64,000 nt of DNA from Tetraselmis striata. Taxonomy: Eukaryota > Chlorophyta > Chlorodendrophyceae > Chlorodendrales > Chlorodendraceae. The DNA is taken from the NCBI GenBank assembly GCA_006384855.1, contig VCJN01002006.1, positions 1-64,000 on the forward strand, read 5' to 3'. Under the pieces are notes generated by a model. The model worked only from the letters and a program-made list of their open reading frames with translations, had not been told where the DNA came from and did no database searches. A program made the position numbers and the translations under genes. Shown one piece after another: positions 1-11,716 of this stretch (its first letter is position 1; each line of letters starts with the position of its first letter).

Positions 1-65
1 CGGTGTGGTGTGTTGTGCCATGCACCGCGTTGTTCGCTTATGGTGTTGCTGCTGCTGCTGGACAG

Positions 66-2270
66 ATGGCGTCGAAGATCGTGGAGGGGAACTACGCGCC
101 CGTCGGCGTGCCCGCCGAGTGCGAGCCCTATTCGCGCGAGCTGTCCGCGATGGTGGCGGCGCTGCTCACCACCGACCCCTCCCGGCGCCCCTCCATCGGC
201 GAGGTGTCCGCCATGGCCAGCACGCACCTCCTCAAGGAGCTGACCAGCCTGGCGGTGATGGACAACAAGCTGCGCGCCACGCTGGAGTACGAGCCGCAAG
301 AAGCGGCGGGAGGACAAGGAGGTGAAAGAACCGCAAGGAGGAGGCGTACAAGCGGCTGGTGTCCTTTGGGCGCGCCTCCACCTCCGGGCCGCCCGCCTAC
401 AAGGACACCTCCGGTGCCGCCCCCCGCCCCCGCCCAGCCACCGCCGCCCCCACCGCTTTGGCGCTCATGGCGCCTCTTGGTTGCCTCCAATCAATGCTTG
501 TCTACACGGGTCCTGACGCGCCTATGAGAGCTCTTGGTATTAGCGCCTCGAATCGGGCTTGCATTCAAGGTATGCGAACATCCGCTGTAGTTCCGTTGTA
601 TTTCATTTATGTTTGACCCAGGGCAGGCAGGGCAGGCTCCGTGTTCCTGTCACCGCATCATTAGAGTGTAAGGTTGTTTAATGTGCGCCGGCACCTGTCC
701 GGCTACTGGACCCAGCATCGAATCGCCCGGTATTTGCCACTGGGGGGTTGTAATGATATCGATAATAGTAGGAGACCCAGGCATGGGGGATCCGACGAGG
801 TGCACACTCCGCTCGCCTAGGTGTACCGGCCCTTTGTGCGTCCCCCAAGTAGGAGGCGCCACTCGAGCGCGGGCCCAGGCGGTGGCTGGAGGCCTGACTC
901 TCGTGCCGCATTGGCCGCCGGCAGTTGCGGGCGGCGCCGGCGCTGTCCAGCCTGCAGACGAGCCGCGGCGGGAGCGCCAAGCAGCGCCTGCCGCCGCTGC
1001 ACGGCGGCGGCTCGGGCCCCGGCTCGCCCATTGGTACCGAGCTCGCCGGTGGTGCGGCGCCTGGAGCGGCTGGAGGTGGCCGACGGCAACCTGGAGGGCT
1101 CCATCAAGCGCATCCCGCTGCACGTCAGCAGCCGGGACGACATGGCCGCCATGGTGGGCCGGGCGCGAGACCATAAAGATCAACCAGGCGCGTCGCTGCC
1201 CCACGCCCCCGGCCCGGCGCGTGTTTTTGGACCGGCCAATACACTGACGATATTTAAAGTGCATTCTCTGGACGCTCTCCCTGTAACCAAAAAGTTTATA
1301 TTTAAAGTAGTTTGAATTAAAATTAAATTAAAGCGCGTAGGGCGGGGCCTTGTGTGGGCCAACGTAGCAGTGTTGCAGTATAGCAGCAGTAGCAGTACTA
1401 ATATTTCGTAAGTGGCACTCTTTAGTACCAGCAGTACACGGCGAGGGTTACTGTCTATGATGGGTGCCTACTGCAGTAACACCGTAGTAGGAAGAATAAG
1501 AACACACTAGGAACAGTGTAGGAACAGTGGGAACACCGCGCCAAAGAACCCGCCCTGCCTGCCAGACGCCACATATGCGGACGGAAATACTGCGGGACTA
1601 TAGCTAGGCATGATCTTATTTCTAGCATCGATGCAAGCCAAAGTGAGTGAACCTTTTTAATATGGGGTTCTCATGGGCGTCGACGCGCAGCCCGCCTCCA
1701 AACCGGCACCCGTATTTCCTGAGTAACGTATGAAAATACACGTTGATACGTTATTTTTGGCACACAGTCACATCGACATTTTTGTTCTCTCGAGTGTCGC
1801 TTTTGGGCTCCACTGACCCCCCCCCCCCCCCCCCCCCCCCCCCCTTTGCCGTCGGTGTGCCCGGTGTTCTCTCGCATGCGCAGGCTCGGCTGCGGCCGGT
1901 GCGCGACCCGCTGGCGCAGCTGCTGCACCAGCTGCACAAGATTGTGTGGATCGAGCAGCTGCCGCCCGGCGCCTCGCGCGACGGGCGCCGCCGGGTGGTG
2001 GTCGCCTTCAAGCGGCACCTCTTCAGCGCGCGCCAAAACGCGGGCTCCATCAAGAGCCTGCTGGTCAAGCTGCAGGCGGGTGGACCGGAGCTGGTGGAGC
2101 AGTTTGCGGGCTTCGGCCACCAGGACGGCCCCGACGCTGGCGGCGCGGACAGCGCCCTCGGCGGGCGCGGGGGGCACGTCACGTACGAGGAGTTGCGGCA
2201 GCTCATCGAGCACCTCGCTCGGGAGACCGGCTTTTACGAGGCGCTGCGGGAGGAGATCACGCAGCGATGA
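66..2270 (+). CDS. NEK-like protein kinase, C-terminal part (5' end outside window; frame broken)
   Basis: The exon starting after the acceptor at 61-65 encodes the end of a kinase domain: MASKIVEGNYAPV, then YSRELSAMVAALLTTDPSRRPS, split here as YSRELSAMVAAL and LTTDPSRRPSIGEV. This matches the last helices of NEK kinases (KI..G.Y.P......L..LV...L..DP..RPS). A basic coiled stretch follows (LEYE, RKKRREDKE, EEAYKRLVSFGRAST), but it moves between all three frames. A second coding block lies near 930-1152 (VVRRLERLEVADGNLEGS) with one more frame change near 1030. A last exon runs from 1882, after a C-rich intron, to a TAG at 2268-2270 (KIVWIEQLPPG, TYEELRQLIEHLARET). The junction at 1152/1882 is in phase if GTGGGC at 1153 is the donor. 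Kinase identity rests on the first exon; joining the later blocks to it is inference. The frame breaks mean either a pseudogene or base errors. Confidence 0.6.
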
Positions 2271-3195
2271 GGCTGGCGTGGAGGGCAGTCCGCTCGGGGT
2301 CCTCCCCGCTGCACCTCGTGCACGCCGCAAGTCTCGCCTCCCCTCCGTATTTCCATTATTTGGGCTGAAAACGGGAGAGCTGTGACGGCGGGTGGGGGGG
2401 GGGGGGGGGGGGGGGGAGACAAGCGAGAAAATCTCGTCGTTCTCACTAGCGGGACGCGTGGGGCCGAGGACGTGTCGCATGGGGAGGCTTCGTCCGCCGT
2501 GAAGCATGGCCCCCAGGAGTCGCGAGCCAAGTCGCAGCCAGGCCCCTTGGAGGGGGGGGCGGGGGCATACACCCCGTAGAAGGGCAGCCAGGCACCGTAG
2601 AGTACGCCCCGTGATCGGGCTCTTGGCCGTTAGTTTGGCGGTCGTGCACGTCTCGCGTAACCAACCCACCTCGTGGCACTGCGCACGAACGGCGGCGGGT
2701 ACGGGGTACCAGTATCGTCCTGCTATTTATGCATTGCGCTCCTCGCTGCGGCGCGCATTGTCGCCCAACCAATTTTTTTGTAAATATACTGCGAGCATCC
2801 AGAGCGCGAGGCGCAGCTCACCTTGGGGATGCGGGCACATGCGGGACACCGGCACACGTGCGTACACAATAGCGACTAACATGGAAGACCGCCCAACGGC
2901 CTCAGAAGCGTCACGTCGCTCTGGTGGCGCCACGAGAAATACGAGACACACCGCCGACATCGCACTTGGCCGGTTAGTCGTGAGCAGGATGTACGTAGTG
3001 TACATGCAAGAGTACAACACCGCGTGGACGCGCGCAGCGCCGTGGGTGCTGTGACGTATGGAGATACGCGCCCTGTCGCAGCTGAAAATGCGGGTGTCAT
3101 CAATATTCTAAGCCTGTCCGTGGCATATGCCCCCCGGACGAGCGCCCTTTAATCCTATCGCATGCCCTTTAATCCTTGCAAATACCATTGCTGGT
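2271..3195. other. Intergenic, no gene seen
   Basis: Contains a run of about 22 G near 2394-2415 and GC-rich sequence. No open frame here shows protein-like composition or supported splice sites. Confidence 0.5.
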
Positions 3196-3199
3196 GTAT

Positions 3200-3640
3200 G
3201 TTTTTACATCAGGGCTTAAACATATGCGCACTACAAACAGAACAGCAACTATGTAAGGTTGCCAGCAAAAGAGAGACATAAGCCTGAAACCAAGGTCAAG
3301 CAGAAGCCCAGGGAGCCAAGAACCAAGGGAGAGCCAAGGGAACCACAAAGTCGCCAAGCTGCCAGGAACCAAAGGGACCACCGCCCCGGGGTAGGTCATC
3401 AACCGCGGCGAGTACGCTTGCAGCCAATGACCCGGGTCCGAGCAACACAGGCCGACGAGCGACGCGACGTAGGCGCAGGAGCACCATCACGTGCCACGCG
3501 CGCAGCCGCGGCCGCGACCCCGCCAAGAGCGTTGTCTGCATGTGCCATGTTGATGAGCAAGGAGAAACGGCGGCGCCACACAGACAAGAGCTGGCCGAGT
3601 TTTTGGCATGTGTGTGTGTGTGTGGCTAGCTCGCGCGGCA
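3200..3640 (-). mobile_element. 5'-truncated LINE copy (3' end only)
   Basis: Read on the minus strand, this matches the end of the LINE at 24.6-27.76 kb: the last codons of its ORF, the whole 3' UTR and the terminal CTGATGTAA motif (here near 3204-3212 in complement). The plus-strand translation of both copies gives the same shadow peptide (KERHKPETKV near 3265). The copy stops matching near 3636, as expected for 5' truncation during target-primed reverse transcription. It is inverted relative to the long copy and clearly diverged from it, so it is a separate older insertion. Confidence 0.8.
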
Positions 3641-6470
3641 TAACGGCATACCATCGCTCGTACAAGCATGATGGGTGCCCTTCAACAGGGGCAGCTTCAG
3701 CATGACCTGTGGCCGCGCGTGGTACAGAATGAGATGTTTGCGATCGACGCCACGTGGTAGACAACACAGACGGCAACTTCAATAAAGCAAAAAGAAAAGC
3801 GCACGTACTGGAAGTCTTGAATCCCCATGATTTCTTCTCATCTCCACCCCATTCCACTTCAATTCGCCCCATTTCGCCGAGATTCGTGTTTGTTTAGTAC
3901 GCGTGCTGACCCTGCTCACCTTCGGTGATCACAACATTCCACATAAGTCTTTGCATGTAGAAATCCGCGGGCATCTTCGCCTTGGTGCCCAAGCCATGGG
4001 GCTACTACGGGGCCATGAAGCTTCGCGTTTCAATGCATGCAAGCCTCCTACACCAAGGGGGCAGCCGCTTCATCCGGTCATTGCACTTGTAGGAATGTTT
4101 AATTCTCGCCTATGACGTTGTTTGGCACAAGGCTAGAACCACCAAAACATGGCCAACGCACAGGGGAGCTGCAACATTAATGTTAGTGGTGTAGCTACCG
4201 TCCGTCGCATTTGCACGTGCGCTCCCGGTGGTGGGTGGACATGTGCATGTCATGTATGACGCGCTAGTCTGAGCCCAGTCAAAGCATGCTACCGTTGCAA
4301 TACATGAGCATTTTCATGACAGTGTGCCAATACTGCAGGCAATACTCCACAAATTTCAATCCCACAATTTTCCAATCTGCAAGATAAGCGCCCTGGCTGC
4401 GCCTTGCTGGGTGAAAAGTAGTGCACATAAAGTGCTTTCGATTCCGCAGGGGCATGCTTATACCACCCGCACCGTGTGCTAAGTGCGATCTCGCCCCCAT
4501 CAATAACAATTTCACGACTAGCGCACATGTCCGCGCGCATGTTGCAGCAAATGTCGCCCATGACCAAAGGGAGGAGCCGAAATGACGACGGGGCCGACTC
4601 GACGTGGAGAGGCATCCAAGAGGTCGTCGCGCCTGTGAGCTTGCGTGGAGTTGCACATTACATGCTCCTATCATGCCCCCCAACCACAATGAGTTGGCTG
4701 GCTGGCATGCCAGAGTAGGGGGGTATCTTCGACAGACAAAAAAACAACATTTCGCCGTTTTATCGAAACGATGTAACAATGAACGCACTAGAAAGCCCTG
4801 CTCACGGGCTTTCTATTCCGCTATTCAGATCTAAACTCTGGTTTAACCTCGAAATGTTATGATTTTTTGCGTGATTGCAAGATTACTGCTCTGCAGGCCA
4901 AACAGCCAGTTTGCGAATGCCGCATGCAGCCAACTAGCTCATCATAGACGCGAAACCACGCGCCGAGCAGTACGGGGTAGGTCGCTAACACATGTATCTC
5001 GACGACCATGGGAGAATTAAAAACGGTTCTTTTTGTTCAAATGCCGGCGTGCCGTGCGCTCAAACCGGCCACAACCCTGTTTCCCAACACATGTTGCAGT
5101 GATATTGCCAAATGGCAGGTGCTGCGCACGCACCTTACATCATGGAATTGACCCTAGCGCACCATGTGCACGCCCTTTCATGGGTTTTCCCGCCATGACC
5201 GCAACGGCCTAGGTCTTGCGTGCATTTATTGTCTAGAAGCGCCCCAAGCGAAATCACACCCATAAAACATGCAGACTTTTGTTGCCTGCTGTAATTTCTA
5301 CATCACAGGACGTGCTGTGCTTTTAGACTCCCTAATGCCTGACTGAATGGTGAGCGTGCGCTGCCTCGCACCAGTCGCTTAATCTGCGCCCAGCATTTGT
5401 GTTTTGTGCGTGCGCATGATCCTGGCCCGCAAACGAGTCTATGTATAATATGCGGAAGTGTATCGATACTACATCATGCCATCGCACGATTGGCGGCACG
5501 GAGCGCTTCCAACAGTATAGTCATGGCCTCAATCGACATTATCGTCACCGTCATGGCGGGTAGCGCGCGTTGGTGCGGCCCACACACAGGCTGCGGCGCA
5601 GGTCCTGCGGCACGCGAGTCCGCGCTGCTACAAACCTCCCCACATGATAGGCATGTACACTGCCTTCAACGCAACGGGAACAACGAAACCACGATTTTGC
5701 CAATGGATATGCATTAAGATGTGCACATCGTAATGAGAGCAATCGCCGGCGCCGGACCACCGGTGCCGGCGCACCTAGGAGAGCCCTGGTCGTTGGCCCC
5801 AACATGGGCCCCAACATGCAACCCATAACAACATTCCCCATTGTTCCGCGATAGTTCCGCCTGCCTTTGACATTTGAGACAGGTTTCGCAGGTGTATAGT
5901 GGAAGCTGTCTCGCTTCTGCATCTACACCGGTAGGCGTTCATGGCAACACTCGCTTCCTCCCTACACATATGCATCGATATGTGTCACGTCATTGTGGAC
6001 AAAGGGCGTGCCCACAGCACGGATTGGTTGATGACATCCCGCAGCAGCAGATTCCCTGGAGAGCGCAGCGCACAGGGCGATGGCAAGTTTCCCTGCATTG
6101 CGGTTCGGGTTGTCCCTCTTGACATTGCGCACAGCGGTCCCCTCGCCAGAGGAATCAGCGCGATGCGGCGTCAGCCGGCCAGTAGTGCGCACGACCCACC
6201 AAGAAGTCAACCAGGCAGCTGATTGGCCACGTAGATAGACGTGGGTTCCTGGGGACGGCATGGAGCGGGACTCCTGCTCTATGTGATGGGGTGCAGTTGC
6301 GGATGTAAAGTATGGGTTATCGCCAGGGGTGTGCCTGCTTCACCTCTTCTGATTCTCCCTGAAGCGGCTGGGCTTCCGCAGTTGGTGCCAGCCGGTGCGG
6401 CTGGTCGCTATTGTCTGTCAAGACCGAGAAGCAGCTGGGAGGGGACCTAAGCGGGTGGCGCTGAATCACT
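3641..6470. other. Long stretch without a recognisable gene
   Basis: Mixed-composition sequence. The longest open frame, 4279-4788 on the minus strand, has no recognisable motif, and an overlapping minus frame at 4289-4615 reads equally well, so it may be a decayed transposon remnant or chance. No RNA gene was recognised. Confidence 0.4.
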
Positions 6471-6474
6471 GATG

Positions 6475-7349
6475 TTACACATGTGGCAGCGCCACCGGGG
6501 CGGTGGCGGCTGCGGATGAATGGCGCGGCTGCCCTGGCAGCCGCCTCATATTCTACAGAGACGCAGGCTGCGCGCGCCGTTGCGGCGGCGGCGCAGCGTG
6601 GCGGTACAGAGAAGCTACGGCGGGTGAGTGCCGGTACAGGTGCTGTCTATCACGAATCTACTGTGGCGTTATTAATTCAGGGATGGTAGAATACATACTA
6701 TCAACCTACATCGACATGGACTGGCGGATGTCGCCTACGAGTGCGGCTCCGATAGAGGCGTCACCTCCATGCATATCCACTTGTTGCGGCGGTCGCGCAC
6801 GTGGTGCGGGTTCATGTAGGGCTTGTGGCACTTCTTGCAGACGTTCACGGCGCGGCTGGCGACGGGCGGCGGCCGAGCGGCGGCTTGCGACGGCGGTGAG
6901 GGGCGCATGTGGTAGGACGGAACGTGTGGCGGAGCCGGCGAGGGCGCCATCGGCATCCCGGGGTGCGGCGGCGCCGGGTACCAGGGGCCCGGGTGCGGCG
7001 GCTGCTGTGGCATTGCGCCCATCGGCAGCATGGCGAGCCCGGGCGGCGGGAACATCGGCAGCTGCGGCACCAACGCGGGGAGGATGCCCTGCCCCGGCAC
7101 GTGCACCCACACCAGGTGCCCCCCCGGCGCGCCCTGCGGCATGTACGACGGCAGCACGCCGGGCGCGGGCGGCGCCGGCGCGTGCGGCGGCCACTGCGGC
7201 TGCAGCGCTGCGTATGAGCTGGCCGCGACGCCGGCGGGGGGCGCCGCAGTGTTAACCCTGGTCGGCAGCGGCAGCTCCGAGTTGTCGACGGCCTCCTCGG
7301 CGGTGGCGGTGGCCAGCGGGCTCGGCGAAACTCTTGCTGCCGACGCCAT
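6475..7349 (-). CDS. Proline-rich protein with Cys/His C-terminal motif
   Basis: The ATG at 7347-7349 opens a 195-codon exon rich in Pro, Ala, Gly and Met (repeated PxxP, PPPGLAMLPMGAMPQQ), ending in a compact conserved-looking motif CKKCHKPYMNPHH followed by NKWICME (C-x2-C, two His, one more Cys). A good donor (GAG|GTGACG) at 6764 suggests splicing. An acceptor before 6552 would add about 25 codons and a stop near 6475, but another frame there is also open, so the C-terminus is uncertain. The low-complexity Pro-rich N-terminus and metal-binding-like tail are visible in the sequence. The function is unknown; a nucleic-acid or protein-binding role is only a guess. The gene is isolated, with no clear partner nearby, and a C-rich tract lies upstream at about 7490-7560. 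Confidence 0.55.
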
Positions 7350-9189
7350 ATCGGCCGACGCCGACGACGCTGCGGCCTTGCGCGCCTACGGCCAACGCGA
7401 ATAGCCGGCAGTCAGACCCTGCGTGTTCGTGCTCGCGGGACGCACTCGAAGCAGCAGCAGCAAGTCCCCCTTCCCCCCTCCCCACTGCCCCCCCCCCCCC
7501 CCCCCCCACGCCCCGCCGCTTCCCACGGCAGCAAGTCCCCCCCCCTCCCCCCCCCCCCCAACCCCACACACACATCCCGCTCCCAGTCAATAGTGCACCT
7601 GAATTCTATATCTGCGTTTTCACTTTAGCGCACCTCTATTTTGGCTTGGAAGCGCGCAGCTTTGGAGCTGCCGAGCTGGCGCGCCGACGCGCCGCTGCTG
7701 GGGCTGCTCCCGCTGTTGCTGCCCCCTCGCCGGTTCCGCTTGCGCGGCGCGCCGTGAATTTTGTTTCCCGCCTTGGATGCCACCCGCTCAGGGCCGTTGC
7801 TGAGCGAAGGCAGGTCACCCGCGGGCACGAGGCCGGAGGGCGATACCGGCATGTCCGTCCCGCGCCAGCGCGTCGCAGCGCGGGGGTGGCACGTGCGACC
7901 GCGAGCCTGCAAGCGCCGACAAACGGGGGGGCGACCAAGCGGTCAGCCCTTCGCGCCAGAGATACACCTGCGCGGCGCTCCCCGCTACCAGCCACTCATA
8001 CTCAAGCCACTCAAAACACCCCCCCTAGCGGCTCCAGCGTCCGAGGCAGCCGCCCACCTGGTCAGCGACCGGCTGTTCCAGCTGCCTCGCTCGAGCGGCC
8101 AACTGGGCGGGGTGACAGCTTGGCAGCTCGCGCTGCTGCTTGCACCCGGGCCAGACCACCCCCGATAGTCCGCCGTCTTTGCGCAAGCAGCGATGCAGCA
8201 CCAACCCCTATCTCGCCTGTCTCAGCTGTAAGACGACAGAGCACGCGTATATGTGCTTGGAGAGCGGTTGTAGCCCGCTGTCGGCGCGCCCCGGGACGTT
8301 AGGGCGGTGCCGTTGGCGGCACTCTGCCGCCATGCTGCCACGGCGCTGCGCTGGTCGTGTCGGAAGCAGTCCGCGTCGTAGACTGAAAACGCGCAATATA
8401 CAACACCAGTAACATACTAAGCACGCCCCTAGCATGACGATGCGATGTATTCCGGAGCTGCGCTTTATTGATGTACTGTAGATAGCTCCGGAGTTTCGGA
8501 AGTTGGCGGCGCGCGTATGGCGGGGCGGGGCGGGCGGGCGGGCGTTTTGGCGGCTACCCTGTATGTACCCTGTACAGGTATAGGTACGGGTACTCGGTGG
8601 CGGCGGGCGGAACGTCGGACACGTCGCAGAATTCCGACGAACTCGCAGCGACTCGGCAACTCCGCGGTGAAATATAAAATAAGCGCGCGCCGCGCCCGAC
8701 GCTCCGCCCGCTCATTGGCCGCCTGTCGTCGTCCGCCGGAGATGATCGCGAGTTCTATTATGACATAATATAGGTCTTTTTTACGTATTGATACAAGTAT
8801 GGTACCCTGCTATACGTATGTGTACATAAATATACTTATATCCCAAATCATGTATGTACATTAGGCCATTCCGACAGAATGGCCTGGTTTGGGTCCACCA
8901 CCCCTCCCCCCTCCATTTTGAGCCCCCCCCTCTGGTTTGTTTGTATTGATCTTCTAGTACTTTTTGTACTACGACACACTATGTAAGTCACTGTAACATG
9001 TGGCATGGATTGCACTTCACACAACAAGGCGAGGCACCATGCTTCTCCCCCACCCCAACTGCCTATGATCAGCCACTGATATGCGGAGGGGATGGGAGAA
9101 AGTTGAGAGAACAAGAGTTCATTGAGAATTGCCCCGGCGACCCATCATAGGGCATCTGGCGGTGCTGGGGCTTTGTGCCCTGCTAGTTT
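7350..9189. other. Intergenic, upstream of the proline-rich gene
   Basis: Holds C-runs at 7489-7560, GC-rich sequence to about 8400, a GGGCGGG-rich and AATATAAAATA-containing patch at 8520-8690 that resembles a promoter, and then AT-richer sequence. The open frames on both strands look like composition shadows. No gene is supported. Confidence 0.4.
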
Positions 9190-9650
9190 TTGATACTAAC
9201 TTTGTTGATGGCGTCCCAGCAACGCATCGGCGGCCGTGCGGTGCGTGTGCGGGCGGTTCCATCGATCATTCCATGTAATGTAGTATTGATTTCGCAGCAA
9301 TTACAGCAAGCAACGCGCATCGCCGCTTGCTGCCGCCGCGCTATAGCCCCGCTAGCCCTTTGCACATGGCCGATAGCATACCCACAACTCCGCTAGGTGA
9401 CGTCCCGGCGACGCAGCAGCCATGCGGTGCGCGGCGGCGACGATTTCGGTACTGATTTCGGACCATTTCCAGGATCTGCGTCATTCCCGGCGAGCATTCC
9501 GTGTGGAGGCCCTAGTCCCCCCCCCCCCCCCCCCCCCAAACCGTGTAGTGTATGTAGTGATATGTAGTCACATATACAAATTCTAGCAATCCCAAGCACG
9601 AGAGCATATTTTGCGCGCTTTTGGGTCGGTGGTATACATACGCATGCACT
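9190..9650 (-). repeat. Dispersed repeat, inverted copy of 58.16-58.87 kb
   Basis: The reverse complement of this stretch aligns in order with 58430-58870. Shared landmarks include CCGGCGAGCATTCC (complement GGAATGCTCGCCGG), a G/C run at the same place, GCGGCAGCAAGCGGCGATG and GCACCGCACGGCCG. No terminal repeat or coding sequence is recognised. Whether this is a MITE, a SINE or part of a larger element is not clear. Confidence 0.7.
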
Positions 9651-9689
9651 GCCATTGTTGTGCGGTACTTCTCACTTTCCCGCCGGTCC

Positions 9690-11092
9690 TTAACACCGGA
9701 TACAATATTAATACTCCGTATGTACAAAATCCGGGCGAGCCGGCGCGCCTACTTATTTGTATTGGTTGCGTGTTCCTCCTACGAAACGGTGGACCGTCCG
9801 ACGACCGGACGACCCAGCACAAGGCCAACTGCCGGCCTGCGCCCACAGTGGCGTGAAGAGCAGGCCCTCCATGAGGACACCACCACAGCCAACATGGACA
9901 TCGACAGATCTGAGGAGCAACAGGACGCCGGGGTCGGAACCTTCATGGCTGCGCTACGAGGCGGCAAAGTGCAACAGCAAGCGATCCGCGCGGTCGTAAC
10001 TGCAAATTTTTTCGCAGGCACTCAACTCCCACCAGCAACCCGCCGCCACATATGCGTACTGCAACGCCCATCCCACGTGCTCCTCACCGGCCTCCCCGCC
10101 GGCACGGACGATTCCACCCATGCAGCCCTATTGTTCGGCGATCCGGTGGCCCAACATCAAGCTATGGACGATGAGTCACGCGGCCGGACTGAGACGAACC
10201 TGATCCGCTCTCTCAGCCCCAAAATCGGTGTCCAAATCCTACCGGCAGACGTCCGGGTGGTGACTTGCTGCCCTCCCAAACCCACCGCCGCTTACCCAAC
10301 CGGATCGAGTGGCAGCAGGCTTCCCACTACCACATGGTCCGTCATCCTGCGCTTGGCCCGCCGAGAAACGGCCGCTAGCGTACCGTAGACCCGATGGACA
10401 GGAGAGGGCGCGGCGATCCTCGGCCGTAAGGGACGCCGCTGTCCCACCCGCCTGCTCGGCGCGCCGCACCTCGACGACATCGAGCGCCCACTACACCAGG
10501 TGTAGCTCCGCTCCCCCTCGTTCACATGCCTCACATAGGCCGACATGTGGCAGCACCTGGCGGAGGGCCTCCTCCCGGCGTGCGACCAACCTCAACCTGG
10601 CGAAGCGGCGGTAGACCAAACGGCGGAAACGCCAGCAGACACTTTGGCATGCGCCGTCGTGAGAGCATGGGCCGAGTACGAGGCCGACACAGACGCAGAC
10701 GACGCCGTCATCTGCCCCCCGACCCGCACCCTATTGGCCCTCCCGGAGGTCCGCGAGGTGCGGAAGGCCCGCCGCTCGGCCGACTCGGTGCGACTCGAAC
10801 TCCTTGATCCCGATGCGGCGCGCCTACTACATGACGTGCGCCGCGATGCCGTACCGGCGCTGCCGTTCGGCGACCAGACGAAAGGCAGAGCGGTGGTTCA
10901 GATCACCGTCAAACACAGCGAAGAACGCGAGGACCGGCCAACCACCCCACACCAAAGAGTGATGCCCCCAGCTCTGTCCGAGCAGTTTTTCCGATACATG
11001 CTGACGGCCAAAGTGATCTGCACCGGCCCCCTGGCCAACCTGGAGCTGCCGACGGTCAAGTAGCTAGCAGAGGCCATCGCAGCAACCATCAG
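9690..11092 (+). mobile_element. Repeat family A, copy 1 (unclassified coding repeat)
   Basis: The 5' part shared with copy 2 begins near 9690 (shared landmark GAGCCGGCGCGCC near 9737). An ORF starting at ATG 9894 (MDIDRSEEQQDAGVG) runs to 10388 and contains VLLTGLPAGTDD, LLFGDPVAQHQAM and LSPKIGVQILPADVRVV. The protein continues in other frames, with DMWQHLAEGLLP, RAWAEYEADTDADDAVICPP and LELLDPDAARLLHDV (10545-11063). It ends after LANLELPTVK with a TAG at 11061, truncated relative to copy 2. No reverse transcriptase, transposase, integrase or helicase motif is visible. The protein resembles a Gag or ORF1 product in style (acidic, Pro/Ala-rich), but I do not recognise the family. At least two frame changes show it is decayed. 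Confidence 0.6.
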
Positions 11093-11716
11093 CCAGCGTA
11101 ATGAAGTTTGAAATTGAAATTTGAAATTGATTACAACTGCTAGTCTGCTGCATCCACTGTCCCATACTGAGTTGTTCTTAGGACCTGCTATCTCTGATAA
11201 TGATAGGGAACACTAGGTGTAATTACATCTCAAGCTAACGGCCTTCCTCACGTGTGCCCAAGCCCCTCCTCCTTCTAGTGGGCTGAAGCTAGGACAGCAG
11301 CGCCCCCTTGCTGTCTCTACCTAAATCAGGCCTATCCCATTCAGAGCTCAGCATGCAAGCTTAGGCAGCCGAAGCGTCCCGCCTGCAGCTACCAAGGTGA
11401 GATGGGGGAAGGAGGCTGACCGGAATAGCTAAGTGTTGCTCAGTATTTATCCACCGCTGAGCCGGCTAGTATGATTGGTGGGGGCTGCGATGCCCTCCGA
11501 AATGTAATTGGGTAGGTGTTGCCTGTGGTGGTTGTGGAAATCAGCGGTGTGTGTTCTGTGTGTGTGGTGAGTTTCCGGGTGTGTGTTGGTGTATGAGGTG
11601 CACCAGGCACACGGCTAGTGGTGGGCGGTGTTCTTGAGTCAGCTGGCTTGGTTGTTATTGCTGCGGTGGCTCGCTCAGCAACTTACTGGTGCGAGCTGCT
11701 AGATGGGTGAGCTGCA
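11093..11716. other. Spacer between repeat family A copies 1 and 2
   Basis: Contains no convincing gene. It starts with an AT-rich stretch including the near-perfect direct repeat TTTGAAATTGAAA near 11107-11130. Otherwise featureless. Confidence 0.4.

Noticed and set aside
3259-3705. Basic plus-strand ORF also found as an antisense ORF at 27.36-27.81 kb
   Set aside because: It is the reverse complement of the LINE 3' end; the shared peptide comes from the repeated DNA, not a gene.
4279-4788. 169-residue minus ORF
   Set aside because: No motif, overlapping frames equally open, odd composition; kept only as an unassigned stretch.
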